In this document: piece after piece, positions 6,497 to 13,786 of the stretch
How positions within the stretch are numbered: the stretch's first letter is position 1
Layout: every line of letters begins with the position of its first letter
Source of the DNA: Oscillospiraceae bacterium
GTDB lineage: Bacteria > Bacillota > Clostridia > Oscillospirales > Oscillospiraceae
Length of the DNA stretch: 38,178 nucleotides
Direction of reading: 5' to 3'
Assembly: GCA_902795195.1 (NCBI GenBank)
Contig: CADBKF010000017.1
Location: forward strand, 5,350-43,527
Notes under the pieces: model-generated
What the model was told of the DNA's origin: nothing
The model's input: only the letters and a program-made list of their open reading frames with translations
Databases searched by the model: none
Position numbers and translations under genes: made by a program

Positions 6497-7738
6497 ATGT
6501 CTAACAAACCCCTGATCGGTGCGGCTGTCATCGGCCAGTCCGGCGGCCCGTCTTCCGTCATCAACGCTTCCTGCTACGGCGTCATCAAGACCGCCCTGGA
6601 CAGCGAGTACATCACCAAGGTCTACGGCGCCAACCACGGCATCACCGGCGTGCTCGACGACCGCCTGATGATCATGGACGAGGAGGACCCCAAGGAGCTG
6701 GAAAAGATGCTCTACACCCCGTCCTCTGCCCTCGGCTCCTGCCGCTACAAGATCGCCGACCCCGACGTCGACGACACCGATTTCAAGCGCATTCTTGAGA
6801 TCTTCAAGAAGTACAACATCCGCTACTTCTTCTACAACGGCGGCAACGACTCCATGGACACCTGCAACAAGATCAGCCGCTATATGTCCAAGGTCGGCTA
6901 CGAGTGCCGCGTCTTCGGCGTGCCCAAGACCATCGACAACGACCTCTACGGCACCGACCACTGCCCCGGCTTCGCCTCTGCGGCCAAGTACATCGCCACC
7001 TCCTTCATGGAGGTCAGCCGTGACTCCAAGGTCTACAACGTCGGCATGATCACCATCATCGAGTGCATGGGCCGCCACGCCGGCTGGCTCACCGCCGCGG
7101 CCGCTCTGGCCGGCACCAAGGGCGACGGCCCCGACCTCATCTACCTGCCCGAGACCGACTTCAACATGGACCAGTTCCTGGCCGACGTCAAGCGCGTCTA
7201 CGCCGAGAAGAAGAACTGCCTGGTCGCCGTCTCCGAGGGCGTCCACTACGCCGACGGCAGCTTCGTCTCCGAAGCCAAGACCTCCGGCACCGACGGCTTC
7301 GGCCATGCCCAGCTGGGCGGCCTGGCCTCCCGCCTGGCCTCCATCGTCAAGGCAGAGACCGGCGCCAAGGTCCGCGGCATCGAGCTGAGCCTGCTGCAGC
7401 GCTGCGCCTCCCACTGTGCGTCCCTGACCGACATCGAGGAGAGCTTCAACTCCGGCAAGACCGCCGTGGAGTCCGCCCTGGCCGGCGAGACCGGCAAGAT
7501 GGTCGGCTTCAAGTGCGACCGCAGCAACGGCTACAAGTGCGACTATGTCCTGTTCGACCTCAAGGACGTGGCCAACACCGAGCAGAAGGTGCCGCTGGAG
7601 TGGATCAACGCCGAGCACAATGGCGTGACCCACGACTTCATCGACTACTGCCTGCCCCTGATCCAGGGCGAGACCAAGCAGGCCAAGGAAGACGGCCTGC
7701 CCGCCTTCGTGCACCTGAAGAAGGTCTTTGCGGAGTAA
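6497..7738 (+). CDS. pfp: 6-phosphofructokinase, pyrophosphate-dependent type
   Basis: The enzyme phosphorylates fructose-6-phosphate in glycolysis. Substrate use can be read from the active site. ATP enzymes have GGDGS and PGTIDND; here residues 115-119 are GGNDS and 143-149 are PKTIDND. The Asp in place of the second Gly and the Lys in PKTID are hallmarks of pyrophosphate-dependent enzymes, so a reversible PPi-PFK is expected. The Asn for the first Asp of GGDDS occurs in one PPi-PFK subgroup. Other signatures are IGQSGGPSSVINAS and ECMGRHAGWLTAAAAL. The 413-aa length fits. GGAGG precedes the ATG and a bidirectional terminator follows. Confidence 0.93.
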   Translation: MSNKPLIGAAVIGQSGGPSSVINASCYGVIKTALDSEYITKVYGANHGITGVLDDRLMIMDEEDPKELEKMLYTPSSALGSCRYKIADPDVDDTDFKRILEIFKKYNIRYFFYNGGNDSMDTCNKISRYMSKVGYECRVFGVPKTIDNDLYGTDHCPGFASAAKYIATSFMEVSRDSKVYNVGMITIIECMGRHAGWLTAAAALAGTKGDGPDLIYLPETDFNMDQFLADVKRVYAEKKNCLVAVSEGVHYADGSFVSEAKTSGTDGFGHAQLGGLASRLASIVKAETGAKVRGIELSLLQRCASHCASLTDIEESFNSGKTAVESALAGETGKMVGFKCDRSNGYKCDYVLFDLKDVANTEQKVPLEWINAEHNGVTHDFIDYCLPLIQGETKQAKEDGLPAFVHLKKVFAE

Positions 7739-7750
7739 GATCAATGAAAA

Positions 7751-7790
7751 AACAGGCGCTCTTTCCGAGGAAAGAGCGCTTGTTTTTTTA
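7751..7790. terminator. Bidirectional terminator between pfp and the sirtuin gene
   Basis: A long stem (AACAGGCGCTCTTTCC with GGAAAGAGCGCTTGTT, one G-U pair) has A-runs on its left and T-runs on its right, so it can terminate on both strands. The sirtuin stop codon (7788-7790) lies in its T-run. Confidence 0.9.
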
Positions 7791-8507
7791 TTCAAATTCT
7801 CTGAAGACCTTGCCCAGGCTGTCGTGGATCACGAGGTCCGCCTCGCGGTCGTAGGGGGTCTCGTCGCGGTTGATGAGCACCAGGCGATGGCCGCGGTAGT
7901 AGCGGATCAGGCCCGCCGCCGGGTAGACCGTGAGCGAGGTGCCCGCCACGATCAGCAGATCCGCCTTGGAGATCGCCTGCACGGACTTGATCATCGTGTG
8001 CTCGTCGAGGGACTCCTCGTAGAGCACCACGTCGGGCTTGACCACGCCGCCGCAGTCGCACAGGGGCACGCCGGTGGAATTCTTGACAAACTCCGCCGAG
8101 TAGAATTTTCCGCACCTGGTGCAGTAGTTGCGCAGCACCGAGCCGTGCAGCTCGTAGACCTTCTTCGAGCCGGCCTTCTGGTGCAGGCCGTCGATGTTCT
8201 GGGTGACCACCGCGTCGAGCCGGCCCTCCTGCTCCCACCTCGCCAGTACCCGGTGGGTCACGTTGGGCTCAAAGCCCAGCGGCAGCATTTTTTCGCGATA
8301 AAAATTGAAGAAATAGGCAGTTTTTTTCTCAAAAAAGCTGTGGGAAATGATGGTTTCCGGCGGATAATCGAACTTTTGGCTGTAGAGCCCGTCCACCGAG
8401 CGGAAGTCGGGGATGCCGCTCTCGGTGGAGACGCCTGCGCCGCCGAAAAAGACGATGTGCTTACTCTCGTTTACCCAGGTTTTCAGCGTATCGATTGCGG
8501 AATTCAT
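7788..8507 (-). CDS. NAD-dependent protein deacylase (sirtuin)
   Basis: Sir2-family enzymes remove acyl groups from protein lysines using NAD. ATG 8507 is chosen because GGAGG precedes it by 9 bp; the frame opens further upstream but without a ribosome site. The 239-aa product shows GAGVSTESGIPDFRS (23-37), TQNIDGLH (102-109), catalytic His121 in ELHGS, four zinc cysteines (129, 132, 150, 152) and GTSL (189-192). Ala24-Tyr/Arg features typical of desuccinylases are not evident, so deacetylase is the default. Its first 47 bp overlap the end of trmD, which implies cotranscription as the last gene of the operon. No functional link to tRNA modification is known. Confidence 0.93.
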   Translation of the reverse strand: MNSAIDTLKTWVNESKHIVFFGGAGVSTESGIPDFRSVDGLYSQKFDYPPETIISHSFFEKKTAYFFNFYREKMLPLGFEPNVTHRVLARWEQEGRLDAVVTQNIDGLHQKAGSKKVYELHGSVLRNYCTRCGKFYSAEFVKNSTGVPLCDCGGVVKPDVVLYEESLDEHTMIKSVQAISKADLLIVAGTSLTVYPAAGLIRYYRGHRLVLINRDETPYDREADLVIHDSLGKVFREFE

Positions 8508-9252
8508 CGCTTTCGTCCTCCAATTCCTTGATAAATTTTTTCTCGGCCTTGGTATGATCCGGCAGCCGAAGCTTCGCAAATAGGTCGGGGCGGCGCTGCA
8601 TGGTGCGCAAAATCGACTGCTTTCGCCGCCAGCGGGCCACCTTGGCGTGGTCGCCGGAGCGCAGGATCTCGGGCACCTGGCGGCCGTGCCACTCGGCGGG
8701 CCGGGAATACTGCGGGTATTCCAGCAGGCCGTCCCAGTGGCTCTCCTCGGTGAAGCATTCCTCGTCCGAGAGCACGCCCGGCAGCAGCCGACAGACCGCG
8801 TCGGTCACGGCCATGGCGGGGATTTCGCCGCCGGTGAGCACAAAGTCGCCGATCGAGAGCTCCTCGTCCACGCACTCCTCGATGAAGCGCTCGTCGATGC
8901 CCTCGTAGTGGCCGCAGACCAGGCAGAGGTTCTCGTAATCGGCGGCCAGGCGCTTTGCGTGGCCTTCGTTGAACACCGCGCCGCAGGGGGACATGTAGAT
9001 CGTGTGCGGCCGGACGCCGGTTTCCTCGCAGACGTGCTGCCAGCAGCGGTAGAGGGGATCGGCCTGCATGACCGCCCCGTGGCCGCCGCCGTAGGGGTAG
9101 TCGTCCACCTGGTTCTGCTTGTTGGTGGTGTAATCCCGGATCTGATGGGTGCGGATCGTGATGAAGCCGCGGTCCTGCGCCCGGCCCAGGATCGAGTCGC
9201 TCAGCACGTCGCCCACGGTGTCCGGGAAGAGGGTTAATATATCGATTCTCAT
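8461..9252 (-). CDS. trmD: tRNA (guanine-37-N1)-methyltransferase
   Basis: TrmD methylates G37 of tRNAs reading CNN codons, using AdoMet, and prevents +1 frameshifting. ATG 9252 starts the invariant MRIDILTLFPD and has GGAG 7 bp before it; the frame extends far upstream only through repeats. Other motifs are DYPYGGGHGAVMQADPL, the trefoil-knot region GHYEGIDERF and SIGDFVLTGGEIPAM, and SHWDGLLEYPQYSRPAEW. At 263 aa it is slightly longer at the C-terminus than usual; this extra tail overlaps the sirtuin gene. In Firmicutes trmD is usually followed by rplS (L19), which is absent here. About 450 bp of repeats separate it from rimM. Confidence 0.95.
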   Translation of the reverse strand: MRIDILTLFPDTVGDVLSDSILGRAQDRGFITIRTHQIRDYTTNKQNQVDDYPYGGGHGAVMQADPLYRCWQHVCEETGVRPHTIYMSPCGAVFNEGHAKRLAADYENLCLVCGHYEGIDERFIEECVDEELSIGDFVLTGGEIPAMAVTDAVCRLLPGVLSDEECFTEESHWDGLLEYPQYSRPAEWHGRQVPEILRSGDHAKVARWRRKQSILRTMQRRPDLFAKLRLPDHTKAEKKFIKELEDESDEFRNRYAENLGKRE

Positions 9253-9709
9253 AGCTTGCTCCGATCTTGCGTTGACAGTGGAAAGTGGAAAGCGGAAAGT
9301 TTCGGTGTCGCTTCGCGACGGATTTTGAATTTGTAGATCAAAACCCCGATTTGAAATCCTGCCGGGAGCAGCGCAGTTCGATGCTGCAGAGCAGCCGCAA
9401 ATTATACTGTAGGGACGAGCATTGCTCGTCCGGTGTGCGAAGCACACATCGTTTGCGTCCAGCAAACGATCTACCTGCACCGATTTTCCTGCGGAAAATG
9501 CATCCGACGGGTGCGGAGCATTCGGACGGGTGACCCGTCCGCTACGAGGCACGGTACAGGTCGGCGGGACGTCGAGGACGCCGTCCCCTACGGGTGCATT
9601 CCGCATCTCATTCCGCATCGGCGGGCGAGCAATGCTCGCCCCTACAGCGCCTGTTCCCGATTGCCTTAACACAGTCCACTTTCCACTGTCAACTGTCAAC
9701 TTTCCACTG
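9253..9709. repeat. Repeat block separating rimM from trmD
   Basis: No gene. Next to the trmD start a heptamer tract (9272-9300) runs GTTGACA, GTGGAAA. Then come GTAGGGACGAGCATTGCTC REP (about 9409-9431), an E-type REP (about 9521-9543), a GTCGAGGACGCCGTCC type (about 9567-9592), a GGGCGAGCAATGCTCGCCC type (about 9623-9645) and a second heptamer tract (9648-9715) that reaches the rimM stop codon. Confidence 0.8.
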
Positions 9710-10204
9710 TCAACTGCTTTCCATTCCCTCGATCAGGCGGACGTTGACCCGGCCCTCAGACAGCTGCACAGGGTCGACGAAGGCGGGCACGACGGGGATC
9801 ATGTATTCCTTCTGACCCTTGACGACGTACACGTCGTTGCCGGGCGTCTGGATCACGTCGGTGATTTTGCCGATTTCGGCGCCGTCGGAAAACACCGGCA
9901 GGCCGATGAGGTCGGAAATGAAGACCGTGCCGGCGGGGATCGCCGGGTCGTCCCGACGGAAATACAGCGTCTTGCCGATCAGCGGAGATGCGTCCTCGAT
10001 CGAGTCCACGCCCGCCAGCTTCAGCAGCAGGCAGGTGCCCTGCACGCGGCTGGATCTCACCGTGACGGCGCTCCCGTCCTTCCGGTACAGCGCCCGGAAG
10101 GGCAGCAGAAATTCCGGCCCGTCCGTATACGGCAGCAGCTTGAGCTCCCCGCGGACCCCATGGGTGTTGACCAGCTTCCCGGCCTCGAGTAGTACATTGT
10201 TCAT
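9710..10204 (-). CDS. rimM: Ribosome maturation factor RimM
   Basis: RimM binds S19 and helps assemble the 30S head. The 164-aa product has the N-terminal beta-barrel start (LLEAGKLVNTHGVRGELKLLP) and the PRC-barrel part (DLIGLPVFSDGAEIGKITDVIQTPGNDVYVV, MIPVVPAFV). AGGTG lies upstream of the ATG. It is placed between khpA and trmD as in other Firmicutes, but a terminator-like hairpin separates it from khpA. The last codons (MESS, stop) end in AGT TGA, which belongs to the adjoining heptamer tract, exactly as in the PNP gene. Confidence 0.92.
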   Translation of the reverse strand: MNNVLLEAGKLVNTHGVRGELKLLPYTDGPEFLLPFRALYRKDGSAVTVRSSRVQGTCLLLKLAGVDSIEDASPLIGKTLYFRRDDPAIPAGTVFISDLIGLPVFSDGAEIGKITDVIQTPGNDVYVVKGQKEYMIPVVPAFVDPVQLSEGRVNVRLIEGMESS

Positions 10205-10261
10205 CGTATCACCTGCGTTCAGAATGAAGCTGCTCCCTTCATTCCTTCATTTTTTCATTGC

Positions 10262-10292
10262 AAAAATGGGTTGCCCGCGGCAACCCATTTTT
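10262..10292 (-). terminator. Terminator after khpA
   Basis: A perfect 14-bp stem (arm AAAAATGGGTTGCC, 3-nt loop) directly after the khpA stop; its arm ends give a T-run on both strands. It should limit read-through into rimM. An AATGAAGGAATGAAG-type repeat fills 10226-10259. Confidence 0.85.
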
Positions 10293-10293
10293 G

Positions 10294-10521
10294 TTAGTCG
10301 ACGATCTCGACAGAGACACGCTGGCCCGTGCGCTGGGCGACGGACTTGATGACCGTGCGGATTTCCTTGGCAATGCGGCCCTGACGGCCGATCACCTTGC
10401 CCATGTCCTCCGGGGCCACCCGAAGCTCCAGGATCGTGGGGTCACCCTCGATCTCGGTAACGGTCACCTGTTCCGGATGCTCGACGAGATTTTTTGCCAT
10501 GTAGAGCAAAAGTTCCTTCAT
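10294..10521 (-). CDS. khpA: KH-domain RNA-binding protein KhpA (YlqC)
   Basis: A 75-aa single KH domain with the RNA-binding loop VIGRQGRIAKEIRTV (about 43-57; the GxxG is GRQG). KhpA works with KhpB/Jag in Firmicutes to bind many RNAs and influence cell division and cell-wall genes. Its place between rpsP and rimM is the conserved Firmicutes arrangement. It starts 15 bp after the rpsP stop codon, and a strong terminator follows. Confidence 0.93.
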   Translation of the reverse strand: MKELLLYMAKNLVEHPEQVTVTEIEGDPTILELRVAPEDMGKVIGRQGRIAKEIRTVIKSVAQRTGQRVSVEIVD

Positions 10522-10536
10522 CTCGGTATCCCCGAA

Positions 10537-10776
10537 TTACAGGACGCCGGCCTTCTTGAGCAGACCTCTGACGGTGTCGGTGGGCTGCGCGCCGTTCTTG
10601 ATCCAGGTCTGGACCTTCTCCGCGTCGACCTTGATGGTGGCAGGGTTGGTCAGGGGATCATAGGAGCCGATCTCTTCGATGCAGCGGCCGTCGCGGGGGC
10701 TGCGGGAATCGGCAACAACGATGCGGTAGTAGGGGTTCTTCTTGGCGCCCATTCTTCTGAGTCTGATTTTAACCAT
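10537..10776 (-). CDS. rpsP: 30S ribosomal protein S16
   Basis: The 79-aa sequence begins [31 protein letters not shown], the diagnostic S16 N-terminus, and has IGSYDPL. S16 binds 16S rRNA in the lower 30S body and is needed early in assembly. GGAGA precedes the ATG. It lies between ffh and khpA in the conserved operon. Confidence 0.97.
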   Translation of the reverse strand: MVKIRLRRMGAKKNPYYRIVVADSRSPRDGRCIEEIGSYDPLTNPATIKVDAEKVQTWIKNGAQPTDTVRGLLKKAGVL

Positions 10777-10817
10777 GGTTTGTTTCTCCTTAATATATTG
10801 TGTTTTGATTTTTTATC

Positions 10818-12173
10818 TTACATCCCGGGGAAGCCCATCGGGAATCCGCCGCGTTTTTGCAGCTTTTTGAGCTTTTTCGATGCGCCGGGGCCGGACATCG
10901 ACCGGACCATCTTCTGCATCATGTCAAACTGCTTGAGCAGCTTGTTCACGTCCTCCACGCGCTGGCCGCAGCCCTTGGCGATGCGCTTTTTGCGGCTGGC
11001 GCCGATGCAGCTGGGGTTCTCGCGCTCATAGGGGGTCATGGACTGGATGATGGCCTCGGTCTTGGCCATGGCCTTTTCATCCACCTGCAGGTCCTTCATG
11101 TTGCCCGCGCCGGGGATCATGGCCATGATGTCCTGCATGGAGCCCATGTTCTTGAGCTGGCCGAGCTGGTCGAGGAAGTCGGTCAGCGTGAATTTGTTCT
11201 GGCGGAGTCTTGCCTCCATCTCGGCGGCCTTTTTCTGGTCGATGGCCTGCTCGGCCTTTTCGATCAGGCTCAGCACGTCGCCCATGCCCAGGATGCGCCC
11301 GGCCATGCGGGAGGGGTGGAAGGCCTCGATCTGGTCGAGCTTCTCGCCGGTGCCGATGAACTTGATCGGCTTGCCGGTGACGGCCTTGACCGACAGGGCC
11401 GCGCCGCCTCTGGCGTCGCCGTCGAGCTTGGAGAGCATCACGCCGTCGATGTCCAGCCACTCGTTGAAGGAGCTGGCCGCGTTCACCGCGTCCTGGCCGG
11501 TCATGGCGTCCACCACCAGCAGGATCTCGTTCGGCTTGACCTCGGCCTTGATGGCCTGCAGCTCGTGCATGAGGGCCTCATCCACGTGCAGGCGGCCGGC
11601 GGTGTCGAGGAAGACCATGTCGTTGCCGTGCTGGACGGCGTACTTGACGCCCTCCTTGGCGATCTTCACGGGGTCGATCTGGCCCATCTGGAAGACCGGG
11701 ATGTCCAGCTGGCCGCCCACGACCTCGAGCTGCTTGATGGCAGCGGGCCGGTAGACGTCGCAGGCCACGAGCAGCGGCCGCTTGCCCTGCTGCTTTTTGA
11801 ACAGGCCGGCGAGCTTGGCCCCGTTCGTGGTCTTGCCGGCGCCCTGCAGGCCGACGAGCATCACGATCGTCGGGGGGCTGGACGCCATCTGGATGCGCTG
11901 GTTGTCGCTGCCCATGAGCTTGGTGAGCTCCTCGTTGACGATCTTGACGACCATCTGGGCGGGGTTCAGGCCTTCGAGCACGTCGTTGCCGACGCAGCGC
12001 TCGGTCACGCCTTTGATAAATTCCTTGACGACCTTGTAGCTGACGTCCGCCTCCAGCAGCGCCAGGCGGATCTCGCGCATGGCCTCCTTGACGTCGGCCT
12101 CGGTCAGGCGGCCCTTGCCGCGCAGACGCTTGAATACGTTATTCAGCTTGTCGCTCAAGCCTTCAAATGCCAT
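10818..12173 (-). CDS. ffh: Signal recognition particle protein Ffh
   Basis: Ffh with SRP RNA delivers nascent membrane and secreted proteins to FtsY. The 451-aa protein has the N domain, the GTPase G domain with P-loop GLQGAGKTT (108-116), DTAGR, SKLDGDARGG and FIGTGEK, and the methionine-rich M domain with PSCIGASRKKRIAKGCG, the SRP RNA-binding helix-turn-helix, and a GFPMGFPGM tail. AGGAGG precedes the ATG. Upstream lies ylxM as in Bacillus, here separated by about 500 bp of repeats. Confidence 0.96.
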   Translation of the reverse strand: MAFEGLSDKLNNVFKRLRGKGRLTEADVKEAMREIRLALLEADVSYKVVKEFIKGVTERCVGNDVLEGLNPAQMVVKIVNEELTKLMGSDNQRIQMASSPPTIVMLVGLQGAGKTTNGAKLAGLFKKQQGKRPLLVACDVYRPAAIKQLEVVGGQLDIPVFQMGQIDPVKIAKEGVKYAVQHGNDMVFLDTAGRLHVDEALMHELQAIKAEVKPNEILLVVDAMTGQDAVNAASSFNEWLDIDGVMLSKLDGDARGGAALSVKAVTGKPIKFIGTGEKLDQIEAFHPSRMAGRILGMGDVLSLIEKAEQAIDQKKAAEMEARLRQNKFTLTDFLDQLGQLKNMGSMQDIMAMIPGAGNMKDLQVDEKAMAKTEAIIQSMTPYERENPSCIGASRKKRIAKGCGQRVEDVNKLLKQFDMMQKMVRSMSGPGASKKLKKLQKRGGFPMGFPGM

Positions 12174-12674
12174 GTGGGCCTCCTTTTGTAGGGGTTAGGG
12201 GTCAGGGGCTAGGGAATAGTGAATAAGTAATAGTGAATAGTGAATAGGGATCAGGGATCAGGGATCAGGGGTCAGGGGTCAGGGGTCAGGGGCTAGGGGG
12301 TAGGGAATAGAGAATAGAGAATAGAGAATAGGGAATAGGAGAACGTAGGGACGAGCCTCGCTCGTCCGCCGACGCGGAATGCACCCCGTAGGGATCGATG
12401 ATGCCCGAAGGGACAATCGATCCGTCGCCCGGGAGGGCGAACGCTGCACCCCGTAGCGGACGGGTCCCCCGTCCGAATGCTCCGCACCCGGAAGGCCCGA
12501 CGTCCCGACAATGCGCAAGATTCGCCTCACGGCGAATGCATTCGTGCCGAATGCGCGGACGAGCAATGCTCGTCCCTACGGATGCGGATTGCACCCGTAG
12601 CGGACGGGTCACCCGTCCGAATACGCCGCACCCCGTAGGGATCGATGATGCCCGAAGGGACAATGTTTCCTTGT
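12174..12674. repeat. Heptamer tract and REPs between ylxM and ffh
   Basis: 12191-12345 is a continuous heptamer tract that changes vocabulary several times: GGGGTCA, GTGAATA, GGGATCA, GGGGTCA, GAGAATA, GGGAATA. It ends in AATAGGAGAACG, a junction seen at three other tracts. GTAG REPs follow: GGACGAGC type (about 12346), D (about 12390-12425), E (about 12453-12476), a GCGGACGAGCAATGCTCGTCC copy (about 12557-12580), E (about 12597-12621) and a partial D (about 12635-12662). No gene. Confidence 0.85.
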
Positions 12675-13025
12675 TCACTCCAGAATCTGCTGCAGCGCGG
12701 CGGCGAGCTTCTCCGAGACGGCGCGGGCCGGCGCCTGGTCGGAGCCTGCCAGGGCCTGGATGCAGCGGCCGATCTCGTCGGCTGCGGCGCGGGTCCGGCG
12801 CCGGCGGGCCACATTGCCCAAAACGGCCTCGAACTGCGCCAGCGTGGCCTCGGCCCGGGTCAGGCTGTCGTGCACGCCCTGGCGGCTGATGCCCAGCTCG
12901 CCGGCGATCTCGCTCAGCGACAAATCCTCGTTGAGGTACAGATCGCAGCAGTCCCGCTGCTTTTCCGTCAGCAGCGCCCCGTATTCGTCAAACAGAAGGG
13001 TCATCGTGATCGGATCTGCTTTCAT
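12675..13025 (-). CDS. ylxM: YlxM-family putative SRP helix-turn-helix protein (UPF0122)
   Basis: A 116-aa protein with a sigma-70 region 4-like HTH: LLTEKQRDCCDLYLNEDLSLSEIAGELGISRQGVHDSL (about 19-56). YlxM stimulates the SRP GTPase in streptococci; elsewhere its role is less clear. The start is ATG 13025, preceded by GGAGG; the frame's earlier start lacks such spacing. It heads the ffh operon behind a strong promoter. The C-terminal half (about 75-116) is Arg- and Ala-rich and poorly conserved. Confidence 0.88.
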   Translation of the reverse strand: MKADPITMTLLFDEYGALLTEKQRDCCDLYLNEDLSLSEIAGELGISRQGVHDSLTRAEATLAQFEAVLGNVARRRRTRAAADEIGRCIQALAGSDQAPARAVSEKLAAALQQILE

Positions 13026-13064
13026 AGGCCCTCCTGTCAAGGTTTTTTACTTCACAGCCTGCAC

Positions 13065-13110
13065 AGTATACACGATTTTCTTGGCATTGTCAAGGTTTTT
13101 TTCTTGACAA
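13065..13110 (-). promoter_or_regulatory. ylxM-ffh promoter with overlapping TTGTCAAG inverted repeat
   Basis: On the minus strand TTGACA (13088-13093), 17 bp, TATACT (13065-13070). The -35 lies within an inverted repeat TTGTCAAG (13087-13094) / CTTGACAA (13103-13110). TGTCAAGGTTTTTT also recurs at 13035-13048. The promoter is near consensus; the operator role is inference. Confidence 0.8.
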
Positions 13111-13149
13111 CTGCGTTTTTTATGTATCCAACTCGTTCCCGTACCTTCC

Positions 13150-13230
13150 GTAGTGGCCGATGCCCACATCGGCCATAAAAGCTACGATGCGCATCGAAGT
13201 CTTATGGCCGATGTGGGCATCGGCCACTAC
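13150..13230. repeat. Inverted REP pair of the RAYT1 family
   Basis: Two 27-bp copies, heads outward (13150-13176 and 13204-13230), each GTAG plus stem TGGCCGATG/CATCGGCCA with CCCA loop. The spacer has its own GATGCGCATC palindrome. The same pair with a similar spacer occurs at 17583-17662. Confidence 0.9.
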
Positions 13231-13234
13231 GGGA

Positions 13235-13390
13235 CTATGCTCCTCCCTTTTGCACGCTCACGTAGAATGTTTCTCCGTCGCAGCGCGTGAAAACCAGCGT
13301 GTTTCCCGCCGTCTGCAGCTCGTTCACATCCAGCAGATCGCTCTCGTTGATCAGATCGAACAGGCAATCCACGACAAAAGATACCTCCAT
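13235..13390 (-). CDS. 51-aa hypothetical protein, divergent partner of an HTH regulator
   Basis: The gene runs from ATG 13390, with GGAGG 8 bp before it, to TAG 13235. The product begins MEVSFVVDCLFDLINESDLL and ends ETFYVSVQKGGA; it is acidic at its N-terminal half and resembles no family I recognise. Its reality is supported by the ribosome site, a strong promoter (TTGACT-17-TATAAT) and an adjoining regulator. The stop abuts a REP pair. It could be an antitoxin-like or regulator-controlled small protein, but no function can be assigned. Confidence 0.68.
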   Translation of the reverse strand: MEVSFVVDCLFDLINESDLLDVNELQTAGNTLVFTRCDGETFYVSVQKGGA

Positions 13391-13402
13391 GTTTCCGCCT
13401 CC

Positions 13403-13447
13403 TATGGGGGTTATATCCCCTTAATATAAAGGATTATAACCCCCATA
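13403..13447. promoter_or_regulatory. Perfect 13-bp inverted repeat, likely operator
   Basis: TATGGGGGTTATA (13403-13415) and TATAACCCCCATA (13435-13447) are exact reverse complements 19 bp apart, with a further CCTT/AAGG pair between them. The right arm covers the -10 of the minus-strand gene; the left arm lies in its leader. The adjacent HTH protein is the natural candidate to bind it. Confidence 0.8.
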
Positions 13448-13461
13448 ATATGCTTAGTCAA
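13433..13461 (-). promoter_or_regulatory. Promoter of the 51-aa gene
   Basis: Minus strand: TTGACT (13456-13461), 17 bp, TATAAT (13433-13438), overlapping the right arm of the inverted repeat. Confidence 0.8.
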
Positions 13462-13479
13462 GCATTGGAGGGGAAATAT

Positions 13480-13686
13480 ATGATTATCTTCGACAAACTG
13501 TGGAAAACCATGGAAAACAGGGGTGTTTCCACCTATTATCTGCGGGAAAAGTGCGGGCTGGACAGCAAAACCATCCGGCGGCTGCGGGCAAACGACAACA
13601 TGGAGACCAAAACGCTGGACAAGCTCTGCACCGTCCTGGACTGCCGCCTCGAGGACATCGCCGAATACGTGAAAAGCCCGGAATAA
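13480..13686 (+). CDS. Small XRE/Cro-type helix-turn-helix regulator
   Basis: The start is ATG 13480 with GGAGGGG (13467-13473) upstream; the frame's ATG at 13450 has no ribosome site. The 68-aa product is a single Cro/C1-type HTH domain: LWKTMENRGVSTYYLREKCG, then LDSKTIRRLRANDNMETKTL and LDKLCTVLDCRLEDIAEYV. Proteins of this size bind DNA as dimers and commonly regulate themselves or a neighbour. The near-palindromic 45-bp region between it and the divergent 51-aa gene fits such control. It could be a remnant of a mobile element or a small stand-alone switch. Confidence 0.88.
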   Translation: MIIFDKLWKTMENRGVSTYYLREKCGLDSKTIRRLRANDNMETKTLDKLCTVLDCRLEDIAEYVKSPE

Positions 13687-13691
13687 AACCG

Positions 13692-13720
13692 TTGCGCCAA
13701 ACCCAGGTTTATGCTATACT
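13692..13720 (+). promoter_or_regulatory. Promoter of the alaX-like gene
   Basis: TTGCGC (13692-13697), 17 bp, TATACT (13715-13720) preceded by TGC. A heptamer tract (CTTTCCA/CTATCAA words, about 13733-13766) lies between it and the ribosome site, so it is in the transcript leader. Confidence 0.7.
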
Positions 13721-13786
13721 TGGCATACGAAACTTTCCACTTTCCACTATCAACTTTCAACTATATCCACCCCCGGAGGCAGCAGC

